A stretch of DNA of 45,580 nt from an uncultured Rhodospirillaceae bacterium (GTDB taxonomy: Bacteria > Pseudomonadota > Alphaproteobacteria > Dongiales > Dongiaceae): positions 1 to 45,580 of the forward strand of contig CADEFF010000010.1 of NCBI GenBank assembly GCA_902826565.1, given 5' to 3'. The translations under genes and the position numbers were made by a program. This document shows, piece after piece, positions 18,043 through 26,038 of the stretch. Numbering within the stretch: the first letter of the stretch is position 1; every line of letters begins with the position of its first letter. Under the pieces are notes generated by a model. The model saw only the letters and a program-made list of their open reading frames with translations. It made no database searches and was not told where the DNA came from.

Positions 18043-20133
18043 ATGACGGTCGGCCATCTCAGCATCGATTTCGCGCCGCTGCTGCCCTGGTGGCTGATCG
18101 CGGCGCTGGGCGGCGTGGCGCTGTTCATGCTGGCGCTCGCGGTCTGGCGCCGCGCGCGCGGCGCCGGCTGGCGCGCGGCCGCGATCCTTCTCCTCTTGGC
18201 CGGACTCGCCAATCCCTCGCTGGTCGAGGAGCAGCGGCGGATGATCGAGGATGTGGCGGTGCTCGCGATCGACCAGTCCTCGAGCGAGCGGGTGGAGCCG
18301 CGTCCCGACCAGCTCGCCGCCGCCGCGCCCGAGATCGAGCGGCGGCTCCGCGAGATCCCTGGCATGGAGCTGCGCATCGTGCGCGTGGAACCGCGGCGCG
18401 AGGAGGGCGACGACGGCACCGCGCTCTTCGGGCCGGTGACCCAGGCGCTGGCCGATGTGCCGGCGAGCCGCATCGCCGGCATCGTGCTGCTGAGCGACGG
18501 CCAGATCCACGATCTGCCGCCCGACCTCGCGAAGCTGGGGTTCGACGCGCCGGTCCATCTGCTGCTGACCGGGCTGCCGGACGAGGGCGACCGGCGGCTC
18601 TCGGTGCCGACCGTGCCGAGCTTCGGGCTCGTCGGCCAGCCGGTGCCGATGACGATCCGCGTCGAGGATCTGGGCGCCCCGCCCGAGGCCGAGGCAAGCC
18701 TGCCGCGCCAGACCCAGGTCACCATCCTTCGCGACGGCGAGCCGCAGCCGCCGGTCACCGTGCCGATCGGCGAGGAAGTGCCGATCGAGCTCGAGCTCGA
18801 CCACGCGGGGCAGACGCTCTTCGAGATCGAGGTGCAGGCGGGCCCGCGCGAGCTCACCCTCGCCAACAACCGCGCCTTCATCACCATCAACGGCGTACGC
18901 GACCGCCTGCGCGTGCTGCTGGTCTCCGGCGAGCCGCATCCGGGCGAGCGCACCTGGCGCAATCTGCTGAAGGCCGATCCCGGCGTCGATCTCGTGCATT
19001 TCACCATCCTGCGCCCGCCGGAGAAGCAGGACGGCACGCCGATCGGCGAGCTCTCGCTGATCGCCTTCCCGATCCGCGAGCTCTTCGAGGTGAAGCTCGA
19101 CGAGTTCGACCTCATCATCTTCGACCGCTATCAGCGGCGCGGCGTGCTGCCCCGCACCTATCTCGAGAACATCGCCCATTTCGTCGAGGATGGCGGGGCG
19201 CTGCTCGATGCCGCCGGCAGCTCCTATGCCGGCGCCTACACGCTTTACAACTCGCCCCTGGGACGCATCTTCCCGGCGGCGCCGACCGGCGACGTGCTGC
19301 AGGGCAGCTTCAAGCCGGCCATCAGCGAGATCGGGCGGCGCCATCCGGTGACGGCCGGGCTTCCCGGCGGCGGCAGCGAGCCGCCGGCCTGGGGTCGCTG
19401 GTTCCGGCAGGTCGGTGCCAACGTCATGCAGGGCTCGGCGGTGATGACCGGACTCGAAGGCCAGCCTTTGCTGGTGCTGAACCGCATCGGCAAGGGGCGC
19501 GTCGCGCAGCTCCTTTCGGACGAGATCTGGCTCTGGTCGCGCGGCTACGAAGGCGGCGGGCCGCAGGCCGAGCTGCTGCGCCGCGTGGCGCACTGGCTGA
19601 TGAAGGAGCCGGAGCTCGAGGAGGAGGATCTCCGCGCCGTCATCGCCGAGGGCAAGCTCGGCATCACGCGGCGCAGCCTCGGCGATCAGCCGAAGACGGT
19701 CGAGGTCACGCTGCCCTCCGGCCGCAGCATCGCCGTGCCGCTGTCCGACCAAGGCGACGGGCGCGCCGTCGCCGAGACGCTGGCGGAGGAGAACGGCCTC
19801 TACAAGGTCGGCGACGGCGAGCGCACCGCCTTCGCCGCGGCGGGCGCGCTCAATTCCAGGGAGTATGCCGATCTCCGCTCGACCGATGCGCTGACGAAGC
19901 CGCTGGTGGAGGCGAGCGGCGGCGGCATCATCCGCATCGCCGACGGCGCCCTGCCGCAGGTTCGCCGGGTAAGGCCGGGGCGCGACGCCGCCGGCAGCAA
20001 CTGGATCGGGCTGCGCAGCAACGAGGACTATGTCGTGACCGGCGTCGATGCGACGCCGCTGCTGCCGGTCTGGCTGCTGCTCATCCTGCTGCTCGGCACC
20101 GCCCTCCTCGGCTGGCGCCGCGAGGGGCGATAG
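18043..20133 (+). CDS. Large membrane protein of the MoxR cluster (VWA/glutamine amidotransferase-like)
   Basis: A 696-residue protein with two N-terminal membrane helices (about 14-33 and 42-56), a VWA-like stretch (VAVLAIDQSSSE, then GIVLLSDGQIHDLP), immunoglobulin-like middle sequence, and a segment near residues 285-500 (LRVLLVSGEPHPGERTWRNL, FDLIIFDRYQ, FVEDGGALLDAAGSSYAG) that resembles the class I glutamine amidotransferase-like fold. I see no Cys-His-Glu catalytic triad. It ends with a helix (LLPVWLLLILLLGTALLGW). It is the usual last member of alphaproteobacterial MoxR-DUF58-DUF4159 loci and probably an envelope component. ATG 18043 follows GGAG at 18033-18036. Function unknown. Confidence 0.75.
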   Translation: MTVGHLSIDFAPLLPWWLIAALGGVALFMLALAVWRRARGAGWRAAAILLLLAGLANPSLVEEQRRMIEDVAVLAIDQSSSERVEPRPDQLAAAAPEIERRLREIPGMELRIVRVEPRREEGDDGTALFGPVTQALADVPASRIAGIVLLSDGQIHDLPPDLAKLGFDAPVHLLLTGLPDEGDRRLSVPTVPSFGLVGQPVPMTIRVEDLGAPPEAEASLPRQTQVTILRDGEPQPPVTVPIGEEVPIELELDHAGQTLFEIEVQAGPRELTLANNRAFITINGVRDRLRVLLVSGEPHPGERTWRNLLKADPGVDLVHFTILRPPEKQDGTPIGELSLIAFPIRELFEVKLDEFDLIIFDRYQRRGVLPRTYLENIAHFVEDGGALLDAAGSSYAGAYTLYNSPLGRIFPAAPTGDVLQGSFKPAISEIGRRHPVTAGLPGGGSEPPAWGRWFRQVGANVMQGSAVMTGLEGQPLLVLNRIGKGRVAQLLSDEIWLWSRGYEGGGPQAELLRRVAHWLMKEPELEEEDLRAVIAEGKLGITRRSLGDQPKTVEVTLPSGRSIAVPLSDQGDGRAVAETLAEENGLYKVGDGERTAFAAAGALNSREYADLRSTDALTKPLVEASGGGIIRIADGALPQVRRVRPGRDAAGSNWIGLRSNEDYVVTGVDATPLLPVWLLLILLLGTALLGWRREGR

Positions 20134-20263
20134 TTTCCCGGCCCTCACCGGGCATCGCGACGATTGGGCGTTCGCTTCTTCGTCATCCTCGGGCTGACCG
20201 GTCCGGCCCTCAATCGCTCCCTGTCATGTTCGGGCTGACTTTTTCGGCCCTCAATCTCTCCCC

Positions 20264-20436
20264 GTCATGTTCGGGCTTGACCCGAACATCCATGGCGGAG
20301 GCAAGGTCCGGCGATCGCCCACGCCAGTCTCGCGCCCCGTCACGATGGACCCTCGGGTCAAGCCCGAGGGTGACGTAAGAAAAGGTTGCGGACCGCTCGT
20401 GGAGAAGCGGACCTGCCACCTGCTTCGCCCCGGCCC
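20264..20436. repeat. Paired-palindrome (REP/MITE-like) element, copy 1
   Basis: The element starts GTCATGTTCGGGCTTGACC and ends with CCCTCGGG-TCAAG-CCCGAGGG plus TGACG and a conserved trailing segment to 20436. Each end is a hairpin: TTCGGG/CCCGAA around CTTGA, and CCCTCGGG/CCCGAGGG around TCAAG. Copy 2 begins 184 bp later and differs at about three positions. The same family, in the opposite orientation, occurs at 38116-38466. Confidence 0.85.
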
Positions 20437-20447
20437 CAACCTCCCCT

Positions 20448-20620
20448 GTCATGTTCGGGCTTGACCCGAACATCCATGGCGGAGGCAAGGTCCGACGATC
20501 GCCCACGCCAGTCTCGCGCCCCGTCACGATGGACCCTCGGGTCAAGCCCGAGGGTGACGTAAGAAAAGGTTGCGGACCGCTCGTGGAGAAGCGGGCCTGC
20601 CGCCTGCTTCGCCCCGGCCC
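20448..20620. repeat. Paired-palindrome (REP/MITE-like) element, copy 2
   Basis: Direct tandem copy of 20264-20436, with period 184 bp. Differences seen are G to A in the GGCGATCG core segment (GACGATCG here) and two A/G changes in the ACCTGCCACC segment. The near-identity implies recent duplication or gene conversion. Its translations contain the [17 protein letters not shown] type of peptide that is often mis-called as protein in Alphaproteobacteria. Confidence 0.85.
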
Positions 20621-20801
20621 TCGGGGCCCGGCCCGGCGATCCCGGGCCGCGACAGCACTATGGAACCGCGCCCGACGGCGATTGTTGACGGGGCGTGGCC
20701 AGTCTTTTGCCGCTTCGCGCGGTTATCGCCGCCGCAGCGAGCCACCAGCTTTATCGCGGAGGCCGGCCGCCAAGGGCCGAGTCACGATTCAGGAGACAGC
20801 C

Positions 20802-21407
20802 ATGTCGAAGATTCTCGTCCTCTATTACAGCAGCTACGGCCATATCGAGACGATGGCCGAGGCGATCGCCGAAGGCGCGCGCGGCGTCACGGGCGCCGAG
20901 GTTACGATCAAGCGGGTTCCGGAGATCGTGCCCGAAGCGCTTGCGAAGAAGTCCGGCTTCAAGCTCGATCAGAAGGCGCCGATCGCGACCGTCGACGAGC
21001 TGCCGGATTACGACGCCATCATCTTCGGCACCCCCACCCGCTTCGGCAACATGGCGGCGCAGATGCGGAACTTCCTCGATCAGACCGGCGGGCTCTGGGG
21101 CAAGGGCGCGCTCATCGGCAAGGTCGGCAGCGTCTTCGCCAGCACGGCGACGCAGCATGGCGGGCAGGAAACGACCATCACCTCCTTCCACAGCACGCTG
21201 CTGCATCAGGGCATGGTCATCGTCGGCCTGCCCTATTCCGCGCCGGGCCTCGTCGTGATGAACGAGGTCACCGGCGGCACGCCCTACGGCGCGACCACGC
21301 TCGCCGGGCCGGACGGCAGCCGCAAGCCGAGCCCGAACGAGCTCGAGCTCGCGCGCTTCCAGGGCCGCCACGTCGCGGAGATCGCGACGAAGCTCGCGGC
21401 GAAATAG
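20802..21407 (+). CDS. wrbA: NAD(P)H:quinone oxidoreductase, WrbA type
   Basis: A 201-residue flavodoxin-like quinone reductase that reduces quinones by two electrons with FMN and NAD(P)H, avoiding semiquinone radicals. The FMN phosphate loop [12 protein letters not shown] is at the N-terminus. [35 protein letters not shown] and the substrate/flavin-side [20 protein letters not shown] follow, all characteristic of WrbA. ATG 20802 has AGGAG 6 nt upstream. It stands alone between the repeat region and a convergent small gene. Confidence 0.95.
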   Translation: MSKILVLYYSSYGHIETMAEAIAEGARGVTGAEVTIKRVPEIVPEALAKKSGFKLDQKAPIATVDELPDYDAIIFGTPTRFGNMAAQMRNFLDQTGGLWGKGALIGKVGSVFASTATQHGGQETTITSFHSTLLHQGMVIVGLPYSAPGLVVMNEVTGGTPYGATTLAGPDGSRKPSPNELELARFQGRHVAEIATKLAAK

Positions 21408-21468
21408 CGAGGCGAGGGCGGGCGGAGCGTCGGGCCGGCGCCCCGCCGCCCGCGCGGCCCGCCGGGGC

Positions 21469-21870
21469 TCAGGGTTCGAGCGCCGGCTCGAGCTCGGCGT
21501 AGAAGACCGCGAGCCAGTTCTGTGCCGAACCGCTGTCGCAGCCTTCGGTCTCGATCACCCGATCGACCTCGGCCTTGGCTTCCTCGATGAGGGCGAGGCG
21601 CCGGCCGGCAGAGATCTGACCCATCAGCCGATCATTGATCACCGCGCCCATGCGATCCTGGGCCTCCTGCGCCTCGGCGGCGTTGGGATCGTCCACGCCC
21701 TTCTGCTCGAGCGCTTCATGCTCACAGAGCGCTGCGGTGTGGATCGCCTGGTGATAGCGCTTGAAGAGCATCTCGTCGGTCGCATCGTCGGCGCGGAGCG
21801 GCCCGGCGGCGAAGGCGAGCAAAGCAAGCAGGCCGCCGGCCAGGAGGCCAGTGGAACGAACGGTAGCCAT
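21469..21870 (-). CDS. Small exported protein of unknown family (paralogue A)
   Basis: A 133-residue protein with a Sec-type signal peptide (MATVRSTGLLAGGLLALLAF, cut near LRADD). The mature part is helical and Glu/Ala-rich, with two Cys: one in YHQAIHTAALCEHEAL, the other in TEGCDSGSAQNWLAVFYAEL. It is clearly related to the neighbouring product at 21950-22336: both have RYH-AI-AA-LCE and the GCD...WL-VF segment. I do not recognise the family and assign no function. ATG 21870 is preferred over the upstream ATG 21906 because it starts the signal peptide; a purine-rich GAAGAGGG lies upstream. Confidence 0.7.
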   Translation of the reverse strand: MATVRSTGLLAGGLLALLAFAAGPLRADDATDEMLFKRYHQAIHTAALCEHEALEQKGVDDPNAAEAQEAQDRMGAVINDRLMGQISAGRRLALIEEAKAEVDRVIETEGCDSGSAQNWLAVFYAELEPALEP

Positions 21871-21949
21871 GGACGAACCCTCTTCGGCGATGGTTGGCGA
21901 CGCCAAGCTCTAGGAACTCGCGCGCTTGCGCAAGGTTCCGGCGGGCCGG

Positions 21950-22336
21950 CTAGCGCGCCAGCACCGTTTCCAGATCGGAATGGAAGACGGAGAGCCAGCC
22001 CTGCACCCGGGGCGCATCGCAGCCGGATTCGGCGATGACCCGGGTCGAGATGTCCTTGGCCGACAGCATAAGCCCGAGGCGCTGCGTCGAGGAAAGCTCG
22101 CCGGGCGTCTTCTGCGCGATCACGCGATCCATGCGATGGCGATCGGCCGCGATGCGCGACCATTCGGGGTCCGCATAGCCTTTCGGCTCCAGCCGCCAGC
22201 CCTCGCAGAGCTGTGCCGCATTGATCGCCGCGTGATAGCGGAAAAAAACGTCGGTGGGCCGCGGCCCCGCCACTGCCGGCGAAACGGCGATCGCGAGGAT
22301 GGCGATACCCAATGCGCTGCCAAGCCAGCCAGTCAC
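21950..22336 (-). CDS. Small exported protein of unknown family (paralogue B)
   Basis: A 128-residue protein. The GTG 22336 start with GAGGGGG upstream places a signal peptide exactly at the N-terminus (MTGWLGSALGIAILAIAVSP, cut after AVAG). The mature chain keeps the same pattern as paralogue A: FRYHAAINAAQLCEGWRLEP, RMDRVIAQK and SGCDAPRVQGWLSVFHSDLE, including both Cys, which probably form a disulfide in the periplasm. The 79-bp gap and same orientation suggest a tandem duplication, with this copy transcribed first. Family and function not recognised. Confidence 0.68.
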   Translation of the reverse strand: MTGWLGSALGIAILAIAVSPAVAGPRPTDVFFRYHAAINAAQLCEGWRLEPKGYADPEWSRIAADRHRMDRVIAQKTPGELSSTQRLGLMLSAKDISTRVIAESGCDAPRVQGWLSVFHSDLETVLAR

Positions 22337-22432
22337 CGGTAATGTCCCCCTCGGATGGAGCGAAGGTCGGGAGCCTGGGCCCCGATCGAGGCATAAATAT
22401 GGCATCCGCCCGTCGCCGGGGCGACAAGGACC

Positions 22433-22527
22433 TCGATCGGTCGGGCCATCCTCCCGACAGGGCATCGATCGGTCGGGCCTCCGCCCCGACAGGGCATCGA
22501 TCGGTCGGGCCTCCGCCCGACGGGGCA
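22433..22527. repeat. Three 31-32 bp palindromic tandem repeats
   Basis: Units at 22433-22464, 22465-22496 and 22497-22527 each start TCGATCGGTCGGGCC and end in GGGGCA or AGGGCA. Each unit contains an inverted repeat GTCGGG...CCCGAC around a 6-8 base loop, so RNA or DNA hairpins can form in series. A fourth, degenerate unit follows (TCGATTGCCCGGC). It lies between divergent genes, 78 bp upstream of the PEP mutase-family start. There are no unique spacers, so it is not a CRISPR. Confidence 0.8.
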
Positions 22528-22604
22528 TCGATTGCCCGGCTCTCCGCCGCTATGCTCCCGTTGACTGCCGCGCGGGAGGCCGCCGGTTGCCGAGCAGGAG
22601 CGCC

Positions 22605-23507
22605 ATGCGACGCACCACCCGATTCCGCCAGCTCGTCGAAGCGCCGGAGATCCTGCTACTGCCGGGCGTGCATGACGCGCTCACTTTGCGCCTCGCCGAA
22701 CAAGCGGGCTTCGCCGCCGTGACCTGCGGCGGCTATGCCACGACCGCGAGCCTTCTCGGCGCGCCCGACATCGGGCAGCTCGGCATGAGCGAGATGGCGG
22801 ATTCCTACGCGCGGCTCTGCGACCTCACCGAGCTGCCGGTCTTCGCCGACGCCGATACGGGCTACGGCAACACCGCCAATGTCGCCCGGACCGTGCGCGC
22901 CTACGAGCGGGCCGGCGTCGCCGGCCTCTTCATCGAGGACCAGGTGGCGCCGAAGCGCTGCGGCCATATGGACGGGAAACGCGTGATCGAGCCCGCGGCG
23001 ATGGTGGCAAAGCTCAAGGCGGCGCTCGATGCGCGGCGCGACGCCGACCTCGTCATCATGGCGCGGACCGATGCGCGCGCGGTCGAGGGGCTCGATGCGG
23101 CGATCGGGCGCGCCCAGCTCTATCGCGAAGCCGGCGCCGACATGCTGTTCGTCGAAGCGCCGCTGTCGGTCGAGGAGATGCGCAGGATCTGCGCTGAGAT
23201 CCCGGCGCCCTGCATGGCGAACAACGTCGAGGGCGGCAAATCCCCGCCGCTCGACGCCGCCGCGCTCGACGCGATCGGCTACGCCATGGTCGCGTTCCCG
23301 GTCGCCGCCAGCTATGCGATCGCCGCCGCCGTGGCGGAGCTCTATGCGCTCCTGAAGCGGGAGGGCAGCACGCTCGGCTTCGCCGACCGCATGGTGGATT
23401 TCGCGAGCTTCAACGAGATCGTCGGGCTGACGCGGCTCAGGGCCGAGGAGCGCGGCTACGAGGCGGAAGCCGAAAGCCTGCTCGGCGAGTTCAGGGATCG
23501 CGACTAG
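22605..23507 (+). CDS. Isocitrate lyase/PEP mutase-family enzyme
   Basis: A 300-residue (beta/alpha)8 barrel of the isocitrate lyase/phosphoenolpyruvate mutase superfamily. Motifs: PGVHDALTLRLAEQAGF, VFADADTGYGN (metal-binding Asp), FIEDQVAPKRCGHMDGK (the KRCGH catalytic loop), IMARTDARAVEG. The KRCGH loop occurs in methylisocitrate lyase and oxaloacetate-cleaving relatives, so carbon-carbon lyase activity on a 2-hydroxy- or 2-keto-dicarboxylate is likely; PEP mutase is less so. The substrate is unassigned because no prp genes are nearby. ATG 22605 follows GCAGGAG. Confidence 0.88.
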   Translation: MRRTTRFRQLVEAPEILLLPGVHDALTLRLAEQAGFAAVTCGGYATTASLLGAPDIGQLGMSEMADSYARLCDLTELPVFADADTGYGNTANVARTVRAYERAGVAGLFIEDQVAPKRCGHMDGKRVIEPAAMVAKLKAALDARRDADLVIMARTDARAVEGLDAAIGRAQLYREAGADMLFVEAPLSVEEMRRICAEIPAPCMANNVEGGKSPPLDAAALDAIGYAMVAFPVAASYAIAAAVAELYALLKREGSTLGFADRMVDFASFNEIVGLTRLRAEERGYEAEAESLLGEFRDRD

Positions 23508-23569
23508 GGAAGCGGCCCCCGGGGCGGGATTCGCGCCGCGCGCCGGACCGGCCGGAGGACGATCAAGCG

Positions 23570-24067
23570 TTAGGAAGCCGAGCGATAGGGTCCGCTGCGG
23601 AAGCGGAAATGGGCGAGGATCATGTCCACATGATCGTCCGCGCGGCCGAGCGGCAGCATCAGCCGCTCCGCATCGTAGGTGGTGCCGTGCGCCTGGTTGG
23701 TAAAGGGCTCGAGCGTGAAGACCGGACGGCGCGAGATGGCGACCGCCGCATAGCGCTGCAACTCGTCGGGATGCTGCCGGAAGAACGCGACCTCGGCGAA
23801 ATGCCGGCCGGTGCGATCCTCGCCCGTCGCCTGCACCACGCGCGTGCCGATCAGCCGGTAGCGGTAGCGCGCGCAGTTGATGTCGCTGGTCTCGACCAGC
23901 ATGATGTTCGGCATGAGTCTGGCGAGCGCCAGCGGATCGAGGTCGGAACGTGCGGGCATGCGGCGCGAGCCGCGCCGTTCGCACCAGTAGTCCAGAACCG
24001 CGAGCTGTTCCTGCCCGCGCAGATTCGAGCGAAGTTCGAGCAGATTGCTATCGACGTCGGAATCCAT
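23570..24067 (-). CDS. PAS domain protein (PAS_5 type)
   Basis: A 165-residue single-domain protein of the alphaproteobacterial PAS_5 type. It has the conserved LAVLDYWCERRGSRRMPARS start, then DLDPLALARLMPNIMLVETS, YRLIGTRVVQATGEDRTGR and a C-terminal strand (LMLPLGRADDHVDMILAHF). PAS_5 proteins are usually encoded singly and their ligand and partners are unknown. GTG 24070 immediately precedes ATG 24067; the ATG is taken as start. It converges with the PEP mutase-family gene and diverges from the orphan response regulator, so sensing by this protein and control by that one could be linked, but that is conjecture. Confidence 0.82.
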   Translation of the reverse strand: MDSDVDSNLLELRSNLRGQEQLAVLDYWCERRGSRRMPARSDLDPLALARLMPNIMLVETSDINCARYRYRLIGTRVVQATGEDRTGRHFAEVAFFRQHPDELQRYAAVAISRRPVFTLEPFTNQAHGTTYDAERLMLPLGRADDHVDMILAHFRFRSGPYRSAS

Positions 24068-24540
24068 CACATCGACTCTGCGCCACCGGGCGCGACGGGG
24101 CCGTCGGCGGCGGTTTGGTTAAGACAACGACAAGGATCGAGCGCAGCCTTTGCCCGACCCTCTCTTCTGAAGCAGTTCGGCCCCGACCGACCTGAAGGGG
24201 GGACAGGTCGCCGGGGCCGGCTACTGGCGCACGGGATCTGCCGAAAGATCCCGACGCTTCGCGGCGAAGGACTGGGCCCGCCGCTTGACGGCCCGCCTCC
24301 TGGCAAACCGTCGAGACCGTGCGAATTCGTCGGCCCCGCGAGAACAGAATCGCCGCAAATGCTTGACGGCGGGTTGCCCGGCCGACCCTTCATTCGTTTG
24401 TCCGACCCATATGTTCGTATAGTGTTGCCGGCGGGAGGCTGCGGCGTTCCGCCGCCGTTCCGGCGGTTGCGGAGGCCGGTTCGCTGGCGCGACCGCCTCC
24501 GGGCGGCGCGATGTCGTTCACCTGCGAGGCCGCAAGGACG
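24068..24540. other. Divergent intergenic stretch, PAS gene / response regulator
   Basis: Nothing recognisable is encoded in these 473 bases. Frames in it give GC-biased peptides. Near 24418-24423 a TATAGT hexamer occurs in a locally AT-rich patch (24390-24425), upstream of the response regulator, but no good -35 stands 16-18 bp before it. Two copies of TGCTTGACGGC-like sequence occur at 24277 and 24361, of unknown meaning. Confidence 0.4.
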
Positions 24541-25212
24541 ATGAGAATTCTGCTCGCCGACGATCACGACCTGGTGCGCGAGACCTTCGAGCTGCTGCTG
24601 AAGCGCTGGAACCCGACGGTCGAGGTCCTCCATGCCGGCACCCTCGGCGAGGCGCTTGCGCGCGTGCCTCAGGGCGTCAAGCTCGACCTGATCCTGCTCG
24701 ACGTGAAGATGCCCGGCATGAATCGCCTCGTCGGGCTGGAACGGATCCGGCAGTATCATCCGGGCGTGCCGGTGGTGCTGTTGACCGGCTGGACCGAGCC
24801 CGCCTTCGTGGAAAGCGCCATGGCCGCCGGCGCCGCCGGCTTCATCCCGAAGACCATGTCCTCCAAGGGCATGATCGCGGCGCTCCAGCTCGTGTTGTCG
24901 GGACAGCGCTACATTCCCGATCCGCAGCTCCTCGAGGGGATGGCGTTCGACCATCCTTTGGCCTCGGGCACGGCCGCCGACGGGCATGTGAACGGGCCGA
25001 GCGGCGCGCTCAGCGATCGCGAGCGCCATGTTCTCTCGCTCCTGACAACGGGCGTCTCCAACAAGGAGATCGCCCGCCGGCTCGCGGTGGAGGTGGTGAC
25101 GGTCGCGGGCCATCTCAGCAACATCTATCGCAAGCTCGGCGTCGCCAACCGCACCCAGGCGGTGCGCAAGGCGATGGAGCTCGGCTGGACGGCGAAAGAG
25201 ACCCGGGACTAG
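24541..25212 (+). CDS. NarL/FixJ-type response regulator
   Basis: A 223-residue two-component response regulator. Receiver domain residues 1-120: acidic pair D7/D8 (LLADDHD), phosphoacceptor Asp54 in LILLDVKMPG, Thr82 in VVLLTGW and Lys104 in FIPKT. A linker leads to a LuxR-type HTH domain at residues about 155-215 (LSDRERHVLSLLTTGVSNKE, then VAGHLSNIYRKLGVANRTQA). It should bind DNA when phosphorylated. No histidine kinase is next to it, so its partner is elsewhere. ATG 24541, preceded by AAGGA, opens the receiver directly; a start 30 bp upstream is less likely. Confidence 0.93.
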   Translation: MRILLADDHDLVRETFELLLKRWNPTVEVLHAGTLGEALARVPQGVKLDLILLDVKMPGMNRLVGLERIRQYHPGVPVVLLTGWTEPAFVESAMAAGAAGFIPKTMSSKGMIAALQLVLSGQRYIPDPQLLEGMAFDHPLASGTAADGHVNGPSGALSDRERHVLSLLTTGVSNKEIARRLAVEVVTVAGHLSNIYRKLGVANRTQAVRKAMELGWTAKETRD

Positions 25213-25329
25213 TCTCGAAGGTGTTGCGGCGCTGCGAGACCGGACGCCCGGCGTTCCCCGCGCCCGCTGTCGCCTTTCTCGCAACGCGCCGCCGGCATCG
25301 TCCGGAACCCGCAAACGAAGGAGATATCC

Positions 25330-25755
25330 ATGACCGTGAAGGTGCTCTACACGACCAAGGCCACGGCGACCGGCGGCCGCGACGGCGAAGCGGCGACGGC
25401 CGACGGCAGCTTCAAGGTGAAGCTCGCGACCCCGAAGGAGCTCGGCGGCGCCGGCGGCCCCGGCAACAATCCCGAGCAGCTCTTCGCCTCGGGCTATTCT
25501 GCCTGCTTCCTCGGGGCCATGAAGTTCGTCGCGAGCCAGGGCGGGCCGAAAGTGCCGAACGACACCAAGGTGACCGCGACGGTCGGCATCGGGCCGCGGT
25601 CGGAAGGCGGCTTCGGCCTCGAGGTGGGTCTGGATATCTCGCTCCCCGGCGTGCCCCGCGCGGAAGCCGAGGCGCTGGTCGCCAAGGCGCATCAGGTCTG
25701 CCCCTATTCCAACGCCACTCGGAACAACGTCCCGGTCAAGCTGACGGTCGTGTGA
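25330..25755 (+). CDS. ohr: Organic hydroperoxide resistance protein, Ohr (OsmC family)
   Basis: A 141-residue OsmC/Ohr-family thiol peroxidase that reduces organic hydroperoxides, with lipoyl groups as the usual reductant. The Ohr hallmarks are present: LYTTKATATGGRDG at the start, ELGGAGGPGNNPEQLFASGY, active-site Cys59 in ACFLGAM, and resolving Cys124 in VCPYSNAT. The Arg in the early TGGRDG segment fits the active-site Arg of the family. No OhrR-type regulator is adjacent. The start is supported by AAGGAGATATCC ending just before ATG 25330. Confidence 0.93.
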   Translation: MTVKVLYTTKATATGGRDGEAATADGSFKVKLATPKELGGAGGPGNNPEQLFASGYSACFLGAMKFVASQGGPKVPNDTKVTATVGIGPRSEGGFGLEVGLDISLPGVPRAEAEALVAKAHQVCPYSNATRNNVPVKLTVV

Positions 25756-25825
25756 GCGTCGGGCGCCGAGGAAGCATTTCCTGCCGCGCTGCGCGGCCGC
25801 GGCTTTGGAAGGACAGGAAGTCGGC

Positions 25826-25900
25826 TGGCTGGGGCGGGAGGGATCGAACCTCCGAATGACGGAATCAAAATCCGCTGCCTTACCGCTTGGCTACGCCCCA
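25826..25900 (-). tRNA. tRNA-Gln (anticodon TTG)
   Basis: Read on the minus strand the sequence begins TGGGGCGTAGCCAAGCGGTA, continues into an anticodon stem GCGGA/TCCGT around the loop TTTTGAT (anticodon TTG, Gln) and a T arm GGAGG-TTCGATC-CCTCC, and closes with CGCCCCA, discriminator G and an encoded CCA. Acceptor stem, D arm, anticodon stem and T stem all pair. It lies in the gap between ohr and fcl and reads the same way as fcl. Confidence 0.97.
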
Positions 25901-26038
25901 ATGGCCGGCGCAGGGTTTCGCGACGGGCCGGCGCGCGCCGGCCGGCCTCCCCCCTGCGAGCGCGGGCGCAGCTTTAGCGCAAACCGGGATGAGCCGCAAT
26001 CGGAGGGCCGGCGGCGCGGGGGTGTCAAGGCGGCCGCC

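Larger units (their letters stand above)
20134..20801. other. Repeat-rich intergenic region before wrbA
   Basis: No real gene is seen in these 668 bases. Short frames on both strands give Arg/Pro-rich peptides that derive from the palindromic repeats. The region carries two full tandem copies of a 173-bp element (annotated separately) and at least two truncated copies of its left end near 20178-20200 and 20222-20240. A further GC-rich inverted repeat (GGCCCGG, loop, CCGGGCC) lies near 20629-20647. The wrbA ribosome site AGGAG is at 20791-20795. Confidence 0.7.

Noticed and set aside
20210-20545. Reading frames with LDPRVH...[11 protein letters not shown]-type peptides over the repeats, also at 38086-38328
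   Set aside because: They arise from the palindromic repeats on either strand, recur with the element, and lack ribosome sites and codon bias; these are known spurious calls in Alphaproteobacteria.
22433-22527. CRISPR array
   Set aside because: The units are contiguous tandem repeats without unique spacers, and no cas genes are in the window.
25756-25825. Terminator between ohr and the tRNA
   Set aside because: GCCGCG...CGCGGC could pair, but there is no T run after it on either strand.
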